A DNA stretch of 64,000 bases from a virus (IMGVR_UViG_3300025120_009955:1-64000); one strand, 5' to 3'. Counted from the first letter of the stretch, positions 24,720 to 33,811 are shown. The notes: generated by a model not told the origin, from the sequence alone. Made by a program: numbers and translations.

Positions 24720-24737
24720 CTTGCTTAATTAAAGGAG
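24720..24737 (+). promoter_or_regulatory. Shared chaperone-gene leader box (dnaK copy)
   Basis: CTTGCTTAATTAAAGGAG directly before dnaK. Near-identical boxes precede hsp20 (26703) and groES (59866). It includes the ribosome-binding site and probably has a translation role. Confidence 0.6.
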
Positions 24738-24745
24738 AAAAAACT

Positions 24746-26701
24746 ATGTCTAAGATCATCGGTATTGATTTAGGAACCACAAACAGTTGCGTGTCAGTCC
24801 TAGAAAACAACAAACCCAAAGTAATAGAAAATGCAGAAGGTGCAAGAACAACACCTAGTATCGTCGCCTATGGCGGTGAAGAAGTGCTTGTAGGTGCCCC
24901 TGCTAAACGTCAAGCAGTATCAAATCCAAAGAAAACAATATATGGCTCGAAACGTCTAATTGGACGTAAGTTCGATGAAGAAGCAGTACAGAAAGACATC
25001 GACATAATGCCATACAGTATTGTAAAAAATAAGAATGGTGATGCTTGGGTTCAAGTAGATAAAGAAAAAATAGCACCACCGCAAATATCTGCAGAAGTTC
25101 TTAAGAAAATGAAACTTACAGCAGAGGACTATCTTGGAGAAACAGTAACTGAAGCAGTAATTACTGTTCCAGCATACTTTAATGATAGCCAAAGACAAGC
25201 AACAAAAGATGCAGGTAAAATTGCTGGGCTTGATGTTAAAAGAATTATCAACGAGCCTACAGCGGCCGCTTTAGCATTTGGAATGGATAAAAAAACTAAA
25301 GGCGACAGTAAAATTGCAGTCTATGACCTAGGTGGTGGTACATTTGATGTCTCTATTATTGATATCAGTAACATCGACGGTGAGCAACAATTTGAAGTGT
25401 TATCCACAAATGGAGATACATTCCTTGGTGGTGAAGATTTCGATCAAGCATTAATGAATTATCTAGTAGATGAATTTACTAAAGATGCTGGAGTTGATCT
25501 TTCAAAAGATCCAATAGCTTTGCAAAGACTTAAAGAAGCCGCAGAAAAAGCTAAGATTGAATTATCAAGCAACTCACAGACTGAAGTTAATTTACCGTAT
25601 ATTACTGCAGATGCAAATGGACCAAAACATTTAGCTGTTAAAGTTACTCGTGCTAAGTTTGAATCATTAACAGAAGATCTAGTTAAGCGTTCGATTGATC
25701 CTTGCAAGATAGCATTAAAAGACGCAGGAATTGATACCAGTGAGATCAATGACATTATCTTAGTTGGTGGACAAACACGTATGCCTGCTGTACAAAGTGC
25801 AGTAGAAACATTGTTTGGCAAAGCACCACGTAAGGATGTTAATCCAGACGAAGCAGTAGCAGTTGGTGCCGCGATACAAGGGGCAGTACTTGGTGGTGAT
25901 AAGAATGATGTATTGCTATTAGATGTTACTCCACTATCATTAGGTATTGAAACACTTGGTGGGGTATTAACCAAGCTAATTAAGAAAAATACAACAATAC
26001 CAACAAAAGCTAGTCAAACATTTTCAACAGCTGATGATAATCAACCAGCAGTAACAGTTGTGATAGCACAAGGCGAGCGTGATTTTGTTAAAGATAATAA
26101 AAATCTTGGACAGTTTGTGCTAGATGGTATTGAGCCAGCACCACGTGGTATGCCACAGATTGAAATTAGTCTTGATGTTGATGCTAACGGTATCTTAAAA
26201 GTAACAGCTCAAGATAAAAAAACTGGTAAAGAAAATAATATCACAATTAAAGCTAACTCAGGACTAAGCGAAGACGAAATTGAGGCAATGGTCCAAGATG
26301 CTGAAGCTAATGCTGATGCAGATAAAAAAGCTAGAGAGCTTGTTGAAACTAAGAATCAAGCAGAAGCAATGCTACATTCAGTTGATAAAGATCTTGAAGA
26401 ATACGGTGATAAAATTACTGCAGACGAACGCAAGGCAGTTGAGGAATCAATTGCTAAGTTGAGAGAAGAACTTAAAGACGGTGATAATCTAGACGCTGAA
26501 CAGGTCAAAGAATTAATTACCAAGTTAGCAGAACCATTGGGAGCATTAATGAAAGCTAAACAGGCGGCTGAAACTCCACCTGAAGTTAACCCAGGTGCTA
26601 AAACAGATTCAGGAAAAACAGCCGACGATGTAGTAGATGCTGAATATACTGAAGTTAAAGAAGACGATGATGCCGATAAAGGGTCATCTGATAAAAAGTA
26701 A
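24746..26701 (+). CDS. dnaK: Hsp70 chaperone DnaK
   Basis: A 651-residue, full-length DnaK. The ATPase domain starts [15 protein letters not shown], with phosphate loops [11 protein letters not shown] and [12 protein letters not shown] and the [10 protein letters not shown] segment. The substrate domain ([18 protein letters not shown]) and lid follow, ending in an acidic disordered tail ([12 protein letters not shown]). No dnaJ or grpE is in the window, so it must use host co-chaperones. Its neighbours Hsp20 and ClpS make a protein-quality-control cluster. It carries the shared leader box. Confidence 0.97.
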   Translation: MSKIIGIDLGTTNSCVSVLENNKPKVIENAEGARTTPSIVAYGGEEVLVGAPAKRQAVSNPKKTIYGSKRLIGRKFDEEAVQKDIDIMPYSIVKNKNGDAWVQVDKEKIAPPQISAEVLKKMKLTAEDYLGETVTEAVITVPAYFNDSQRQATKDAGKIAGLDVKRIINEPTAAALAFGMDKKTKGDSKIAVYDLGGGTFDVSIIDISNIDGEQQFEVLSTNGDTFLGGEDFDQALMNYLVDEFTKDAGVDLSKDPIALQRLKEAAEKAKIELSSNSQTEVNLPYITADANGPKHLAVKVTRAKFESLTEDLVKRSIDPCKIALKDAGIDTSEINDIILVGGQTRMPAVQSAVETLFGKAPRKDVNPDEAVAVGAAIQGAVLGGDKNDVLLLDVTPLSLGIETLGGVLTKLIKKNTTIPTKASQTFSTADDNQPAVTVVIAQGERDFVKDNKNLGQFVLDGIEPAPRGMPQIEISLDVDANGILKVTAQDKKTGKENNITIKANSGLSEDEIEAMVQDAEANADADKKARELVETKNQAEAMLHSVDKDLEEYGDKITADERKAVEESIAKLREELKDGDNLDAEQVKELITKLAEPLGALMKAKQAAETPPEVNPGAKTDSGKTADDVVDAEYTEVKEDDDADKGSSDKK

Positions 26702-26702
26702 T

Positions 26703-26720
26703 CTTGCTTATTATAAGGAG
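26703..26720 (+). promoter_or_regulatory. Shared chaperone-gene leader box (hsp20 copy)
   Basis: CTTGCTTATTATAAGGAG, two bases after the dnaK stop, matching the boxes at dnaK and groES apart from the central AT-rich bases. Confidence 0.55.
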
Positions 26721-26728
26721 AGCAAACA

Positions 26729-27187
26729 ATGAAACAACTATATGTTAATAGCAAACTTGTAGGTGACTTGGATATGCCAAGCATCTTACGACAAGCTGTA
26801 GGATTTGATCAAATATTTAATGAACTACATAAGAATATTGGTCCAAATACTTCTAATAACTATCCACCATACAATATCATAAAGAAAAGTGATACTGCTT
26901 ACAGTATTGAAGTAGCTGTGGCTGGATTCAATGAATCAGAATTAGACATTGAGGTCGAAAACGGTCAACTACACGTGATAGGGGACGCATCAAACAGAGC
27001 TGAATCTGATAATGAATACCTACATCAAGGTATTGCACTACGCAATTTTGATAGAACATTTACTATAGCAGAAAATGTAGAAATTAAAGGAGCAGTAGTT
27101 AAAAATGGTCTATTAGCCATTGATATGGAACATATAATTCCAGAGTCAGCTAAGCCAAAAAAGATTGCAATTACCTTTCAGAAGTAG
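26729..27187 (+). CDS. Small heat-shock protein (Hsp20/IbpA family)
   Basis: A 152-residue alpha-crystallin-domain chaperone. The conserved pattern is visible: NNYPPYNIIKKSDTAYSIEVAVAGFNESELDIEVENGQLHV, then LHQGIALRNFDRTF and a C-terminal NGLLAIDM. It begins with a short N-terminal arm (MKQLYVNSKLVGDLDMPS). It holds unfolding proteins for DnaK, encoded directly upstream. Hsp20 proteins are widespread in T4-like marine phages, where some are virion-associated. Confidence 0.93.
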   Translation: MKQLYVNSKLVGDLDMPSILRQAVGFDQIFNELHKNIGPNTSNNYPPYNIIKKSDTAYSIEVAVAGFNESELDIEVENGQLHVIGDASNRAESDNEYLHQGIALRNFDRTFTIAENVEIKGAVVKNGLLAIDMEHIIPESAKPKKIAITFQK

Positions 27188-27201
27188 TATAATAACTATG
27201 T

Positions 27202-27222
27202 TGGGGTAGTTTTCCTACCCCA
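27202..27222 (+). repeat. Perfect 8-bp hairpin between hsp20 and clpS
   Basis: TGGGGTAG, TTTTC loop, CTACCCCA. No T tract follows, so a classical terminator is unlikely. mRNA stabilisation or processing is possible. Confidence 0.6.
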
Positions 27223-27258
27223 CATTAAACAATGACAATTTATAAAGAAAAGGATAAT

Positions 27259-27567
27259 ATGGGAACGAAAGTCGTAGCTAAAACAAAGCCAACCCCGAAC
27301 TTTGATCTTAAAGAACCATTACAGTATAAGGTAATTTATATCAATGATGAAGTTACCACAATGGATTTTGTCATTATGAGTCTGATAACTGTGTTTAATC
27401 ACAGTCCAGAAATGGCTCAATCATTATGTGATGAAGTTCACGAGAAAGGTGCTGGTACAGCCGCAATTATGCCATATGAAATGGCAGAACAAAAAGGTGT
27501 AGAAGTTACCCAACTTGCACGTAATGCTGGATTTCCATTACAAATCAAACTAGAACCTACTGAGTAA
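27259..27567 (+). CDS. clpS: ClpS adaptor protein
   Basis: A 102-residue ClpS, the N-end-rule adaptor that delivers substrates to ClpAP. The core YKVIYINDEVTTMDFVIMSLITVFN has the N-degron pocket residues (N-D and T-T-M), and HEKGAGTAAIMPYEMAE is the ClpA-contact helix region. I start at 27259 because AAGGATAAT precedes it; a longer reading from 27232 lacks a good site. With the phage ClpP at 57959 it could redirect host proteolysis. Confidence 0.92.
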   Translation: MGTKVVAKTKPTPNFDLKEPLQYKVIYINDEVTTMDFVIMSLITVFNHSPEMAQSLCDEVHEKGAGTAAIMPYEMAEQKGVEVTQLARNAGFPLQIKLEPTE

Positions 27568-28022
27568 TGATATTCAATAACATCAAAGAGTTAAAGAAAA
27601 AAGGATTAAAAATAGGAATAACATTTTCTACATTTGATCTACTACACGCAGGGCATATTGCTATGCTGTCAGAAGCTAAAAATCACTGCGATTATCTTAT
27701 TGCTGGTTTACAAACAGATCCTACACTAGATAGGACTAATAAAAATTCACCAATACAAACAGTTGTAGAAAGACAGATACAGTTACAGGCAACTAGATAT
27801 GTAGATGAGATTGTGGTATATCAAACTGAAAAAGACCTTGAGGATATATTACTTACTTTACCAATTGATGTTAGAATATTAGGCATAGAGTATAAAGATA
27901 AACCATTTACTGGTGATGATATCTGTGTAAAAAGAGATATTGAATTAATATTCAACGGCAGAGATCATTCATTTAGTTCAAGTAACTTACGAAAACGAGT
28001 TGCAGAAACGGAGAACAAATAA
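27567..28022 (+). CDS. Nucleotidyltransferase, glycerol-3-phosphate cytidylyltransferase-like
   Basis: A 151-residue cytidylyltransferase fold. ITFSTFDLLHAGH supplies the HxGH site (H27, H30), and a late SSSNLRKRV matches the ISTT/S-K-like end motif. The closest pattern is the TagD/RfaE-C type that activates a sugar or polyol phosphate with CTP. The substrate cannot be read from sequence. It overlaps clpS and the exonuclease gene by one base each. Confidence 0.85.
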   Translation: MIFNNIKELKKKGLKIGITFSTFDLLHAGHIAMLSEAKNHCDYLIAGLQTDPTLDRTNKNSPIQTVVERQIQLQATRYVDEIVVYQTEKDLEDILLTLPIDVRILGIEYKDKPFTGDDICVKRDIELIFNGRDHSFSSSNLRKRVAETENK

Positions 28023-28555
28023 TGGATATAATGCTAGACTTAGAAACTCTAAGCACAAAACCAGATGCAACTGTTCTTACTTTTGGTGCCTGTAAGTTTA
28101 ATCCCTATAAACAAGAAGACATAGACAAAGGTATATACTTCCGTATCAATGTAGATGAACAAATTACATTAGGAAGAGATGTTGATGACAGTACTGTTGA
28201 ATGGTGGGGTAAACAAGCAGAAGATGTGCGTGAAGAAGCACTAGGCGATGGCGATCGAATTACACTAGAGCAGTTTACAAAAGAATTAAATAGATTTATA
28301 GTAGGTGCAAAAAATATTTGGGCACAAGGTCCAGTATTTGATATTGTTATATTAGAAAACTTATATAGGCAATTAGGACTTCCGTGTCCATGGCAGTTTT
28401 GGCAAATTCGCGATAGTAGAACACTATTAAGTACACACGGTGATCCAAGAGAAAAGAACAAGGTAGGATTGCACAACGCCCTAGAAGATGCAGTTAGCCA
28501 AGCACAAGCAGTTCAACACGTATTCAATGCGTGTAGTATAACGGAGAAAAGATAA
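28022..28555 (+). CDS. DEDD-type 3'-5' exonuclease
   Basis: A 177-residue exonuclease. ExoI is MDIMLDLETLS (D6-x-E8), ExoII includes NIWAQGPVFDIVILENL, and ExoIII is HNALEDAVSQAQ (H...D). The family resembles T4 DexA and the Rv2179c-type exoribonucleases. It may degrade host DNA or RNA. It starts inside the previous stop. Confidence 0.85.
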   Translation: MDIMLDLETLSTKPDATVLTFGACKFNPYKQEDIDKGIYFRINVDEQITLGRDVDDSTVEWWGKQAEDVREEALGDGDRITLEQFTKELNRFIVGAKNIWAQGPVFDIVILENLYRQLGLPCPWQFWQIRDSRTLLSTHGDPREKNKVGLHNALEDAVSQAQAVQHVFNACSITEKR

Positions 28556-28872
28556 TGCAGTTAATATTTGGTAAAGATAATGCAGAAAAACTTAGAGAAA
28601 GGTATGTTGTACTGGATCTAGAAACTGTAGAAAAAGATGGAGTAAGCATTGAAGTATACTGTCTAATACCAGGTGATAAAATAGGACTGCCAGATATGCC
28701 ACAGATAGACAATTGGACAAAATTACATCACGAAATGATGGATGGATTTCACACTCAACAATACAAATATGTTCGTGATGCCATTGAACACCTAATGGGT
28801 AAGTTCGGTGGAGAAGTAGATACATTCTATACAGAAATACTTGGCCGAATCGACAAAGCCGAATCTGAATAA
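28555..28872 (+). CDS. Unknown phage protein next to the exonuclease
   Basis: A 105-residue protein (MQLIFGKDNAEKLRERYVVLDLETVEKDG) whose arrangement after a DEDD exonuclease is common in T4-like cyanophages, as I recall. Mostly alpha/beta, no catalytic motif. It starts on the last base of the exonuclease stop. Function unknown. Confidence 0.6.
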   Translation: MQLIFGKDNAEKLRERYVVLDLETVEKDGVSIEVYCLIPGDKIGLPDMPQIDNWTKLHHEMMDGFHTQQYKYVRDAIEHLMGKFGGEVDTFYTEILGRIDKAESE

Positions 28873-28933
28873 TATTATATAACTCCTTTTAAAACCCACT
28901 TAAATTAACAACCACTATTTCTCTAACCTAAAA

Positions 28934-28952
28934 CCACGATAAATACTCGTGG
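28934..28952. promoter_or_regulatory. Late promoter embedded in an inverted repeat (curli operon)
   Basis: CCACGATAAATACTCGTGG: perfect 6-bp arms around the late box GATAAATA (28938-28945), 11 bases before csgF. It could be an operator over the promoter. Confidence 0.6.
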
Positions 28953-28962
28953 AGACTAGACA

Positions 28963-29421
28963 ATGAGACACGTAATATTGGTGTTACTTTTCAGCTTGAC
29001 ATTTCTATTCAAGCCAGTAGTAGCACAACCACTTAAAGATTTTACATTTAAAAGCCCAGCCTTTAATGGTAATGGGTATTCTGCACACGTCTTAACAATA
29101 GAAAACCAAGAACATTCACGTAAAAAAGCTATCGCAGAAAAGATAGAAGCCAAACTAAAACAAGAACAAGCAGACGCAGAAAATACTAATGTTAAAAAAT
29201 TCATGAGCAACTTAGAATCACGTATATATGCTCAAATATCACAGGACGTTGCCACAGCAATGTTTAACGATGATGGCTCATCACCAACATCAGGTTCACT
29301 AAACTTTGAAGGAAATATTATTACTTGGGATAAAAGCTCAGGTGACATAGTGCTAGGGGTTACAGATTTAGTAGGAACAACTACTACATTGACAATACCG
29401 TTAGGTGATTTTACATTCTAA
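28963..29421 (+). CDS. csgF: Curli assembly protein CsgF
   Basis: A 152-residue secreted protein. The signal peptide MRHVILVLLFSLTFLFKPVVA is followed by the family-defining segment DFTFKSPAFNGNGYSAHVLTIE (written here in part), which inserts into the CsgG pore, then a helix and a C-terminal beta region. CsgF couples the CsgG channel to surface nucleation of curli. It starts the curli operon behind a palindromic late promoter. Confidence 0.93.
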   Translation: MRHVILVLLFSLTFLFKPVVAQPLKDFTFKSPAFNGNGYSAHVLTIENQEHSRKKAIAEKIEAKLKQEQADAENTNVKKFMSNLESRIYAQISQDVATAMFNDDGSSPTSGSLNFEGNIITWDKSSGDIVLGVTDLVGTTTTLTIPLGDFTF

Positions 29422-30236
29422 TGAAAATATTATTAATTCTATTATATGCCTTGATACTGGCAGGTTGTGCAACTGGTCAGGCAATGAAAGGTACTTATGA
29501 TCAACCGGTAACAGTGGGTGCACCAACTGTTAAAGAGTTTGATACTATACCACCACCGGCACTAGGTAAGGTAGTGGTTGCTGTTTATAACTTTACAGAT
29601 AAGACAGGACAAAGACGTCCAAGTGACACACAGTCAAGTTTTAGTACAGCAGTAACACAAGGTGCTGATGCGTTTTTAATTAAAGCATTAAAAGACGTAG
29701 GCAACAGTGGGTGGTTTGAAGTAGTAGAACGTGGAGGACTTGCTAGTCTTACACAGGAAAGACAGATTATTAGACAGATGCGTGAAGCCTACGATGGGCC
29801 AGACGCTAAGAAACTTATGCCGATGAAGTTTGCTGGTATGTTGATTGAAGGTGGTATTACAGGATATGACACTTCAACAAGAAGTGGTGGTATGGGTATG
29901 CGAGTATTAGGCATAGGGCCACAAACACAATTTAGTGAAGATATTATCACTGTGTCGTTGAGAGCAGTAAGCGTTAACACTGGTTCAGTATTAGCGGCTG
30001 TGAATGTACAGAAAACAGTATATTCTACAGCAGACAGTATAGCAGTATTAAAGTTCTTTGACAATGACACACAGGTTTTTGAATTTGAGTCGGGCATTAC
30101 ATTAAACGAACCGGCAACATTAGCAGTGAAAACTACAGTAGAGGCGGCTGTAGTTGAGCTAATAAAAGAGGGCGAACTCAAAGACGTTTGGGATTTCGCA
30201 TATGAGCCTATTAATGGCAAGGAAACAAAAGAATGA
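29421..30236 (+). CDS. csgG: Curli secretion channel lipoprotein CsgG
   Basis: A 271-residue outer-membrane lipoprotein. The signal peptide ends in the lipobox LAGC at Cys16. The pattern GKVVVAVYNFTDKTGQRRP, SSFSTAVTQGADAFLIKAL, WFEVVERGGLASLTQERQII and ITGYDTSTRSGGMGMRVLGIG follows CsgG closely from end to end. It forms the nonameric diffusion channel for curli subunits. It overlaps csgF by one base and the curlin gene by four. Known in several marine T4-like phages, usually with csgF. Confidence 0.96.
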   Translation: MKILLILLYALILAGCATGQAMKGTYDQPVTVGAPTVKEFDTIPPPALGKVVVAVYNFTDKTGQRRPSDTQSSFSTAVTQGADAFLIKALKDVGNSGWFEVVERGGLASLTQERQIIRQMREAYDGPDAKKLMPMKFAGMLIEGGITGYDTSTRSGGMGMRVLGIGPQTQFSEDIITVSLRAVSVNTGSVLAAVNVQKTVYSTADSIAVLKFFDNDTQVFEFESGITLNEPATLAVKTTVEAAVVELIKEGELKDVWDFAYEPINGKETKE

Positions 30237-31006
30237 AAAAATTAGTAAAAATATTTGGGGTGTTATTACTAACAATGTCAGTAGCATTTGCCGCTGATAA
30301 TAGTATCTATATTAATCAGGCTGGTAGTTCTAGTACTATTAATCTAAAACAAGACGGTAGTGCCAACAAAATATACGGTAAAGGTGATTCAGAAGGAACC
30401 GCGGCATTATTTACTGGTAGTAGTCAAACAGTTGACATACGTCAAGTTGGTGCCAGTAACTTGTTAGGAATTGATGTTAACAGTACGGTGGTCAGTGGTG
30501 TAGGTGTTAATTTAACATACTACATTACAGGTTCAAACTCTGTAGCAAGTATTGACATCAACGGTGATGGCTTAGGTACAGCCGCGAATAACGTATTTAA
30601 TGTACAAATGACAGGTAACTACAATGATTTAGTAGCTGACATATTAGGTACAGGTAATAGTTTAACAGCAACAGCAGTAGGAGGTAATTACAATGACTTC
30701 AACTTTACCATTGATGCTGACGACACAACTACAGGTATAGCAATCAGTGGTGGTGGTAGTAACGTTACAACATTGGTGTTAGGTACTGATGACTCAACAG
30801 TTAATTATACAGCAGTTGGTGCATCAAACACACTCAGTCTGACACAAAGTGGAGTAGGTGACGGTACTAACGGACATAACTTTGATTTAGATATTAACGG
30901 CTCATCAAACGCATTTACTGCTACACAAGCAGATACACAGTTTAATGATATTGATGTGAACATTACTGGTAACAGTAATACTTGGACAATTAATCAAACA
31001 AACTAA
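30233..31006 (+). CDS. Curlin-repeat protein (CsgA/CsgB-like amyloid subunit)
   Basis: A 257-residue secreted protein. The signal peptide MKKLVKIFGVLLLTMSVAFA precedes curlin-type repeats such as NSIYINQAGSSSTINLKQDG and QTVDIRQVGASNLLGIDV (the S-x5-Q-x-G-x2-N-x5-Q pattern, with loose later repeats ending in TWTINQTN). It probably is the fibre subunit or nucleator exported through the CsgG above it. Larger than E. coli CsgA (about 150 residues). Confidence 0.85.
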   Translation: MKKLVKIFGVLLLTMSVAFAADNSIYINQAGSSSTINLKQDGSANKIYGKGDSEGTAALFTGSSQTVDIRQVGASNLLGIDVNSTVVSGVGVNLTYYITGSNSVASIDINGDGLGTAANNVFNVQMTGNYNDLVADILGTGNSLTATAVGGNYNDFNFTIDADDTTTGIAISGGGSNVTTLVLGTDDSTVNYTAVGASNTLSLTQSGVGDGTNGHNFDLDINGSSNAFTATQADTQFNDIDVNITGNSNTWTINQTN

Positions 31007-31007
31007 T

Positions 31008-31163
31008 ATGCAAACTCAAAAACAACATCTGGTGATAATGATGCAGGACCTAAATGCTCTTAGGCAAGAAGTAGCATTGTCACCAAACGGTGTAAACTCT
31101 ATTTTAAAAGAAATAGATGAACGTGGTTGCGAGTTATTATATCAGTATCTAGCAACTCCATGA
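31008..31163 (+). CDS. 51-residue helical protein in the curli operon
   Basis: An ORF from ATG 31008, one base after the curlin stop, to TGA 31163, overlapping the next ATG (ATGA). It encodes MQTQKQHLVIMMQDLNALRQ..., a charged helical peptide without signal sequence. Tight coupling on both sides supports it. It could regulate or chaperone the curlin, by position only. Confidence 0.6.
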   Translation: MQTQKQHLVIMMQDLNALRQEVALSPNGVNSILKEIDERGCELLYQYLATP

Positions 31164-32272
31164 TCAAGTTACTCGTAGTTTTACTCATGGCTATTCCCCA
31201 AATAGCTATGGGTGCTATTGGTACTATCTCACAACAAGAACAAGATCCAGCAAGAATTACTCGTAAAGATATAACTCTCAAAGGTGTTAAAGGTGTGGGT
31301 GTAGAAATGAAAGATAGTCTACGCACAGGAGCCGGCACACTTGAAATTACATTTGAAGATGACACACAGGTACAGATGACAGAGTCAGCTAAGTTAACCA
31401 TTGATGACTTTATATACGACCCCAACAACAAGGACGCAGGCAAACTAGCAATTAAGATAGGCCGAGGCACAGCCCGTTATGCGTCAGGCCAGATAGCAAA
31501 GGATCGTCCACAAGCAGTTAAAATTAGAACACCAAGTGCAACAGTAGCAGTTAGAGGTACTGACTTTACGGCTACAGTAGATGAAATAGGTGCTACCACA
31601 GTTATTCTATTACCTAGTTGTCCTCAAGGTTGGATAGATATTCAACAAGATTGTAAGACTGGTGCTATTGAAGTTATAAGTTTAGGTGGAAGTGTTTATA
31701 TGGATAAACCATTTGAAGCAACTCGTGTACCTAATCTAGAATCAAAACCAAGTCCGCCAGTTATAGTTGATCTGACTGAAGAAATGATCCGTGCGATTAT
31801 TATAGTGGGTACACCACGAGAAGTTAAAGAAGAAGAACGTAAACAACTTGCAAAGAATGCCTTAGACCAAAATGCCTTGGACCAAGAACAATTAGAAAAC
31901 GAATTAGATAAACAAGCACAAGAACTAGAGCAATACAATGCCAGCTCAAGACTAAGTCGTAATCTATTAGACAGAGATTTTTTAGCCAACATATTAGACA
32001 TACTTAATTTGCAATTAATGAATGCACAGGCTCGTGTGTTAAGCAGTACACAAAAAAATTCAATACTACCAGACTATATTCCAGACCAAGGTGTAGAAGC
32101 TTATGTGGATAGTATGCACGTGGAACTATGTATAGACACCATTGGTAGTGACATTGCCTGTGTTAAAACACCAACCACACAAGAAAGTACTATACGTCAG
32201 ATACAGGGCACTGTAGATATAACTAACAGAGTTAATAGTGAAGGTACAACTGTTATTACTACGAGACAATAA
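31160..32272 (+). CDS. FecR-domain secreted protein of the curli operon
   Basis: A 370-residue protein. The signal peptide MIKLLVVLLMAIPQIAMG is taken from the ATG at 31160, which overlaps the previous stop; an upstream start would spoil it. A FecR domain spans about residues 40-150 (DSLRTGAGTLEITFEDDTQVQM and TPSATVAVRGTDFTATV). A Gln/Glu-rich coiled segment follows (ALDQNALDQEQLENELDKQ). Secreted FecR-domain proteins accompany surface amyloid systems in several bacteria. The C-terminal third has no recognisable domain and carries two Cys near its end. Confidence 0.75.
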   Translation: MIKLLVVLLMAIPQIAMGAIGTISQQEQDPARITRKDITLKGVKGVGVEMKDSLRTGAGTLEITFEDDTQVQMTESAKLTIDDFIYDPNNKDAGKLAIKIGRGTARYASGQIAKDRPQAVKIRTPSATVAVRGTDFTATVDEIGATTVILLPSCPQGWIDIQQDCKTGAIEVISLGGSVYMDKPFEATRVPNLESKPSPPVIVDLTEEMIRAIIIVGTPREVKEEERKQLAKNALDQNALDQEQLENELDKQAQELEQYNASSRLSRNLLDRDFLANILDILNLQLMNAQARVLSSTQKNSILPDYIPDQGVEAYVDSMHVELCIDTIGSDIACVKTPTTQESTIRQIQGTVDITNRVNSEGTTVITTRQ

Positions 32273-33786
32273 TGAGAGCCAGCATACTATTATTTTTGTT
32301 GTTAATTTTCCAGCATTTATTCGCAACAAAAGCACAAGCCTTAGATATCCTAATCTATCACAGCAACTATGTCTATACTGATTCAAAGACAGGACTTGAA
32401 GCAAAAGGTTATACAGTATCGGGTTCAACATCAACCACAGTTGCTTCAGCATCTACTCTGGCAAACTATGATATAGTATTTGATCAACTATACAACAACA
32501 ACTGTGGATCTACTTGTCGTGCTAACTATGACACCTATGTCAAGGACGGTGGCACTCTAGTTATTGTAGGAGAGAACTCAAATTTTTCTAGTAGAAACAA
32601 TACTGTTATAAGTCTCATTGAGAACAAGTTTGGTGGCACATTGGATCTAGGTTCAAATGTTTCTGGTGGTGCTACTTACTCTACAGCAGATAACACAGTC
32701 AATACATCAATCAGTGGCACTGACGATGGCGGACAATACATCTATGGTTCCAGTATAGCAAATACATCTGACGGCGTCTGGGTAGCAAAGACTGGTGGTG
32801 GTGCTGTCATTTGGATGATGTGGCGTGGCAGTAGTTTACCAAGTGGCTATACAGGTTCTGTTATAGTTACGTTTGACATCAATCAGTTCGACGATATGTA
32901 TGACACCTCTGAGACTTGGGAATTCGTTGATGATGTGATCTACTATGGTATCAACGGTGAAATGGAATCAAGTGGCACAACAACTACTACAACAACAGGA
33001 ACAAGCTCAGGTATATCAGGCGGACAGAGTACACAAGTTACTACTGATCGTGCAAGAGCGGCAACTATTAAAAGTACTTCTGGTGCTAGTGATAACTCAG
33101 TTTATATAGAACAAGCTGGTGACAGTAATACTGTGGAGATTCTACAAGATGGTTCATCAGGTAATCATATAAGAGGTATTGGACAAAATATGGCTGATAT
33201 AACAGGTGATTCAAATGATCTTGAAATAAAGCAAGGTGCTGGTACATCAGGTGATGGAGTTAATTTAATTGAATTAATGATTGATGGTGACACTAATGAC
33301 CTAAAACTATATCAAGATAGATATGATGATGGAACAGCAGATGCAGATCCGACTGGTGACCATATTATTAAACTCAATGTCGATGGTAATTTAAATGACA
33401 TTGAAGTAATTCAACGATCAAATGGCACAGATGGTCATTATGCAGATATAGATGTGACTGGCAATTCTAGTAATTTTGATATTCTACAAAAAGGTCAACA
33501 CGAAAAACAATTGTTTATAGATGTAACAGGCAATAGCAATATAATAGATGTTGAACAAAGAGATAGCACATCTAAATTTGCGGATATAAAATTAATTGGA
33601 AATGGTCATGATGTGACTGTACTACAAAAAGGAACAGGTGCTCATAACGCAACAATTGATTTAACTTTTGGTTCTGGAGCAAGCACTGTAGATTTAACAC
33701 AACAAGGTACTTCAAATCAATCATATTCGCTAGAACAAATTTGTTACAATGTATCCGGGTGTTCAACTACAGTAACACAAGAATAA
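32272..33786 (+). CDS. Large secreted protein: unknown globular domain fused to curlin repeats
   Basis: A 504-residue protein. A signal peptide (ending KAQA, about residue 23) is followed by a globular domain of about 210 residues with a Rossmann-like start (LDILIYHSNYVYTDSKTGLEAKGY, partly shown) and two Cys (NNCGSTCRANY). A Thr-rich linker (TTTTTTGTSSG) leads to at least eight curlin-type repeats (SVYIEQAGDSNTVEILQDGS, NDLKLYQD, NFDILQKG, DVTVLQKG, TVDLTQQG). It ends CSTTVTQE. It could be a surface tip or nucleator carrying a displayed domain. It overlaps the FecR gene by one base. Confidence 0.8.
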   Translation: MRASILLFLLLIFQHLFATKAQALDILIYHSNYVYTDSKTGLEAKGYTVSGSTSTTVASASTLANYDIVFDQLYNNNCGSTCRANYDTYVKDGGTLVIVGENSNFSSRNNTVISLIENKFGGTLDLGSNVSGGATYSTADNTVNTSISGTDDGGQYIYGSSIANTSDGVWVAKTGGGAVIWMMWRGSSLPSGYTGSVIVTFDINQFDDMYDTSETWEFVDDVIYYGINGEMESSGTTTTTTTGTSSGISGGQSTQVTTDRARAATIKSTSGASDNSVYIEQAGDSNTVEILQDGSSGNHIRGIGQNMADITGDSNDLEIKQGAGTSGDGVNLIELMIDGDTNDLKLYQDRYDDGTADADPTGDHIIKLNVDGNLNDIEVIQRSNGTDGHYADIDVTGNSSNFDILQKGQHEKQLFIDVTGNSNIIDVEQRDSTSKFADIKLIGNGHDVTVLQKGTGAHNATIDLTFGSGASTVDLTQQGTSNQSYSLEQICYNVSGCSTTVTQE

Positions 33787-33811
33787 TTCTACCAAAAAAG
33801 CATAATTTGTC

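Noticed and set aside
26356-26784. Reverse-strand reading frames opposite dnaK, groEL, xoxF and other long genes
   Set aside because: They are shadows of strongly coding forward genes, with no ribosome-binding site or recognisable product.
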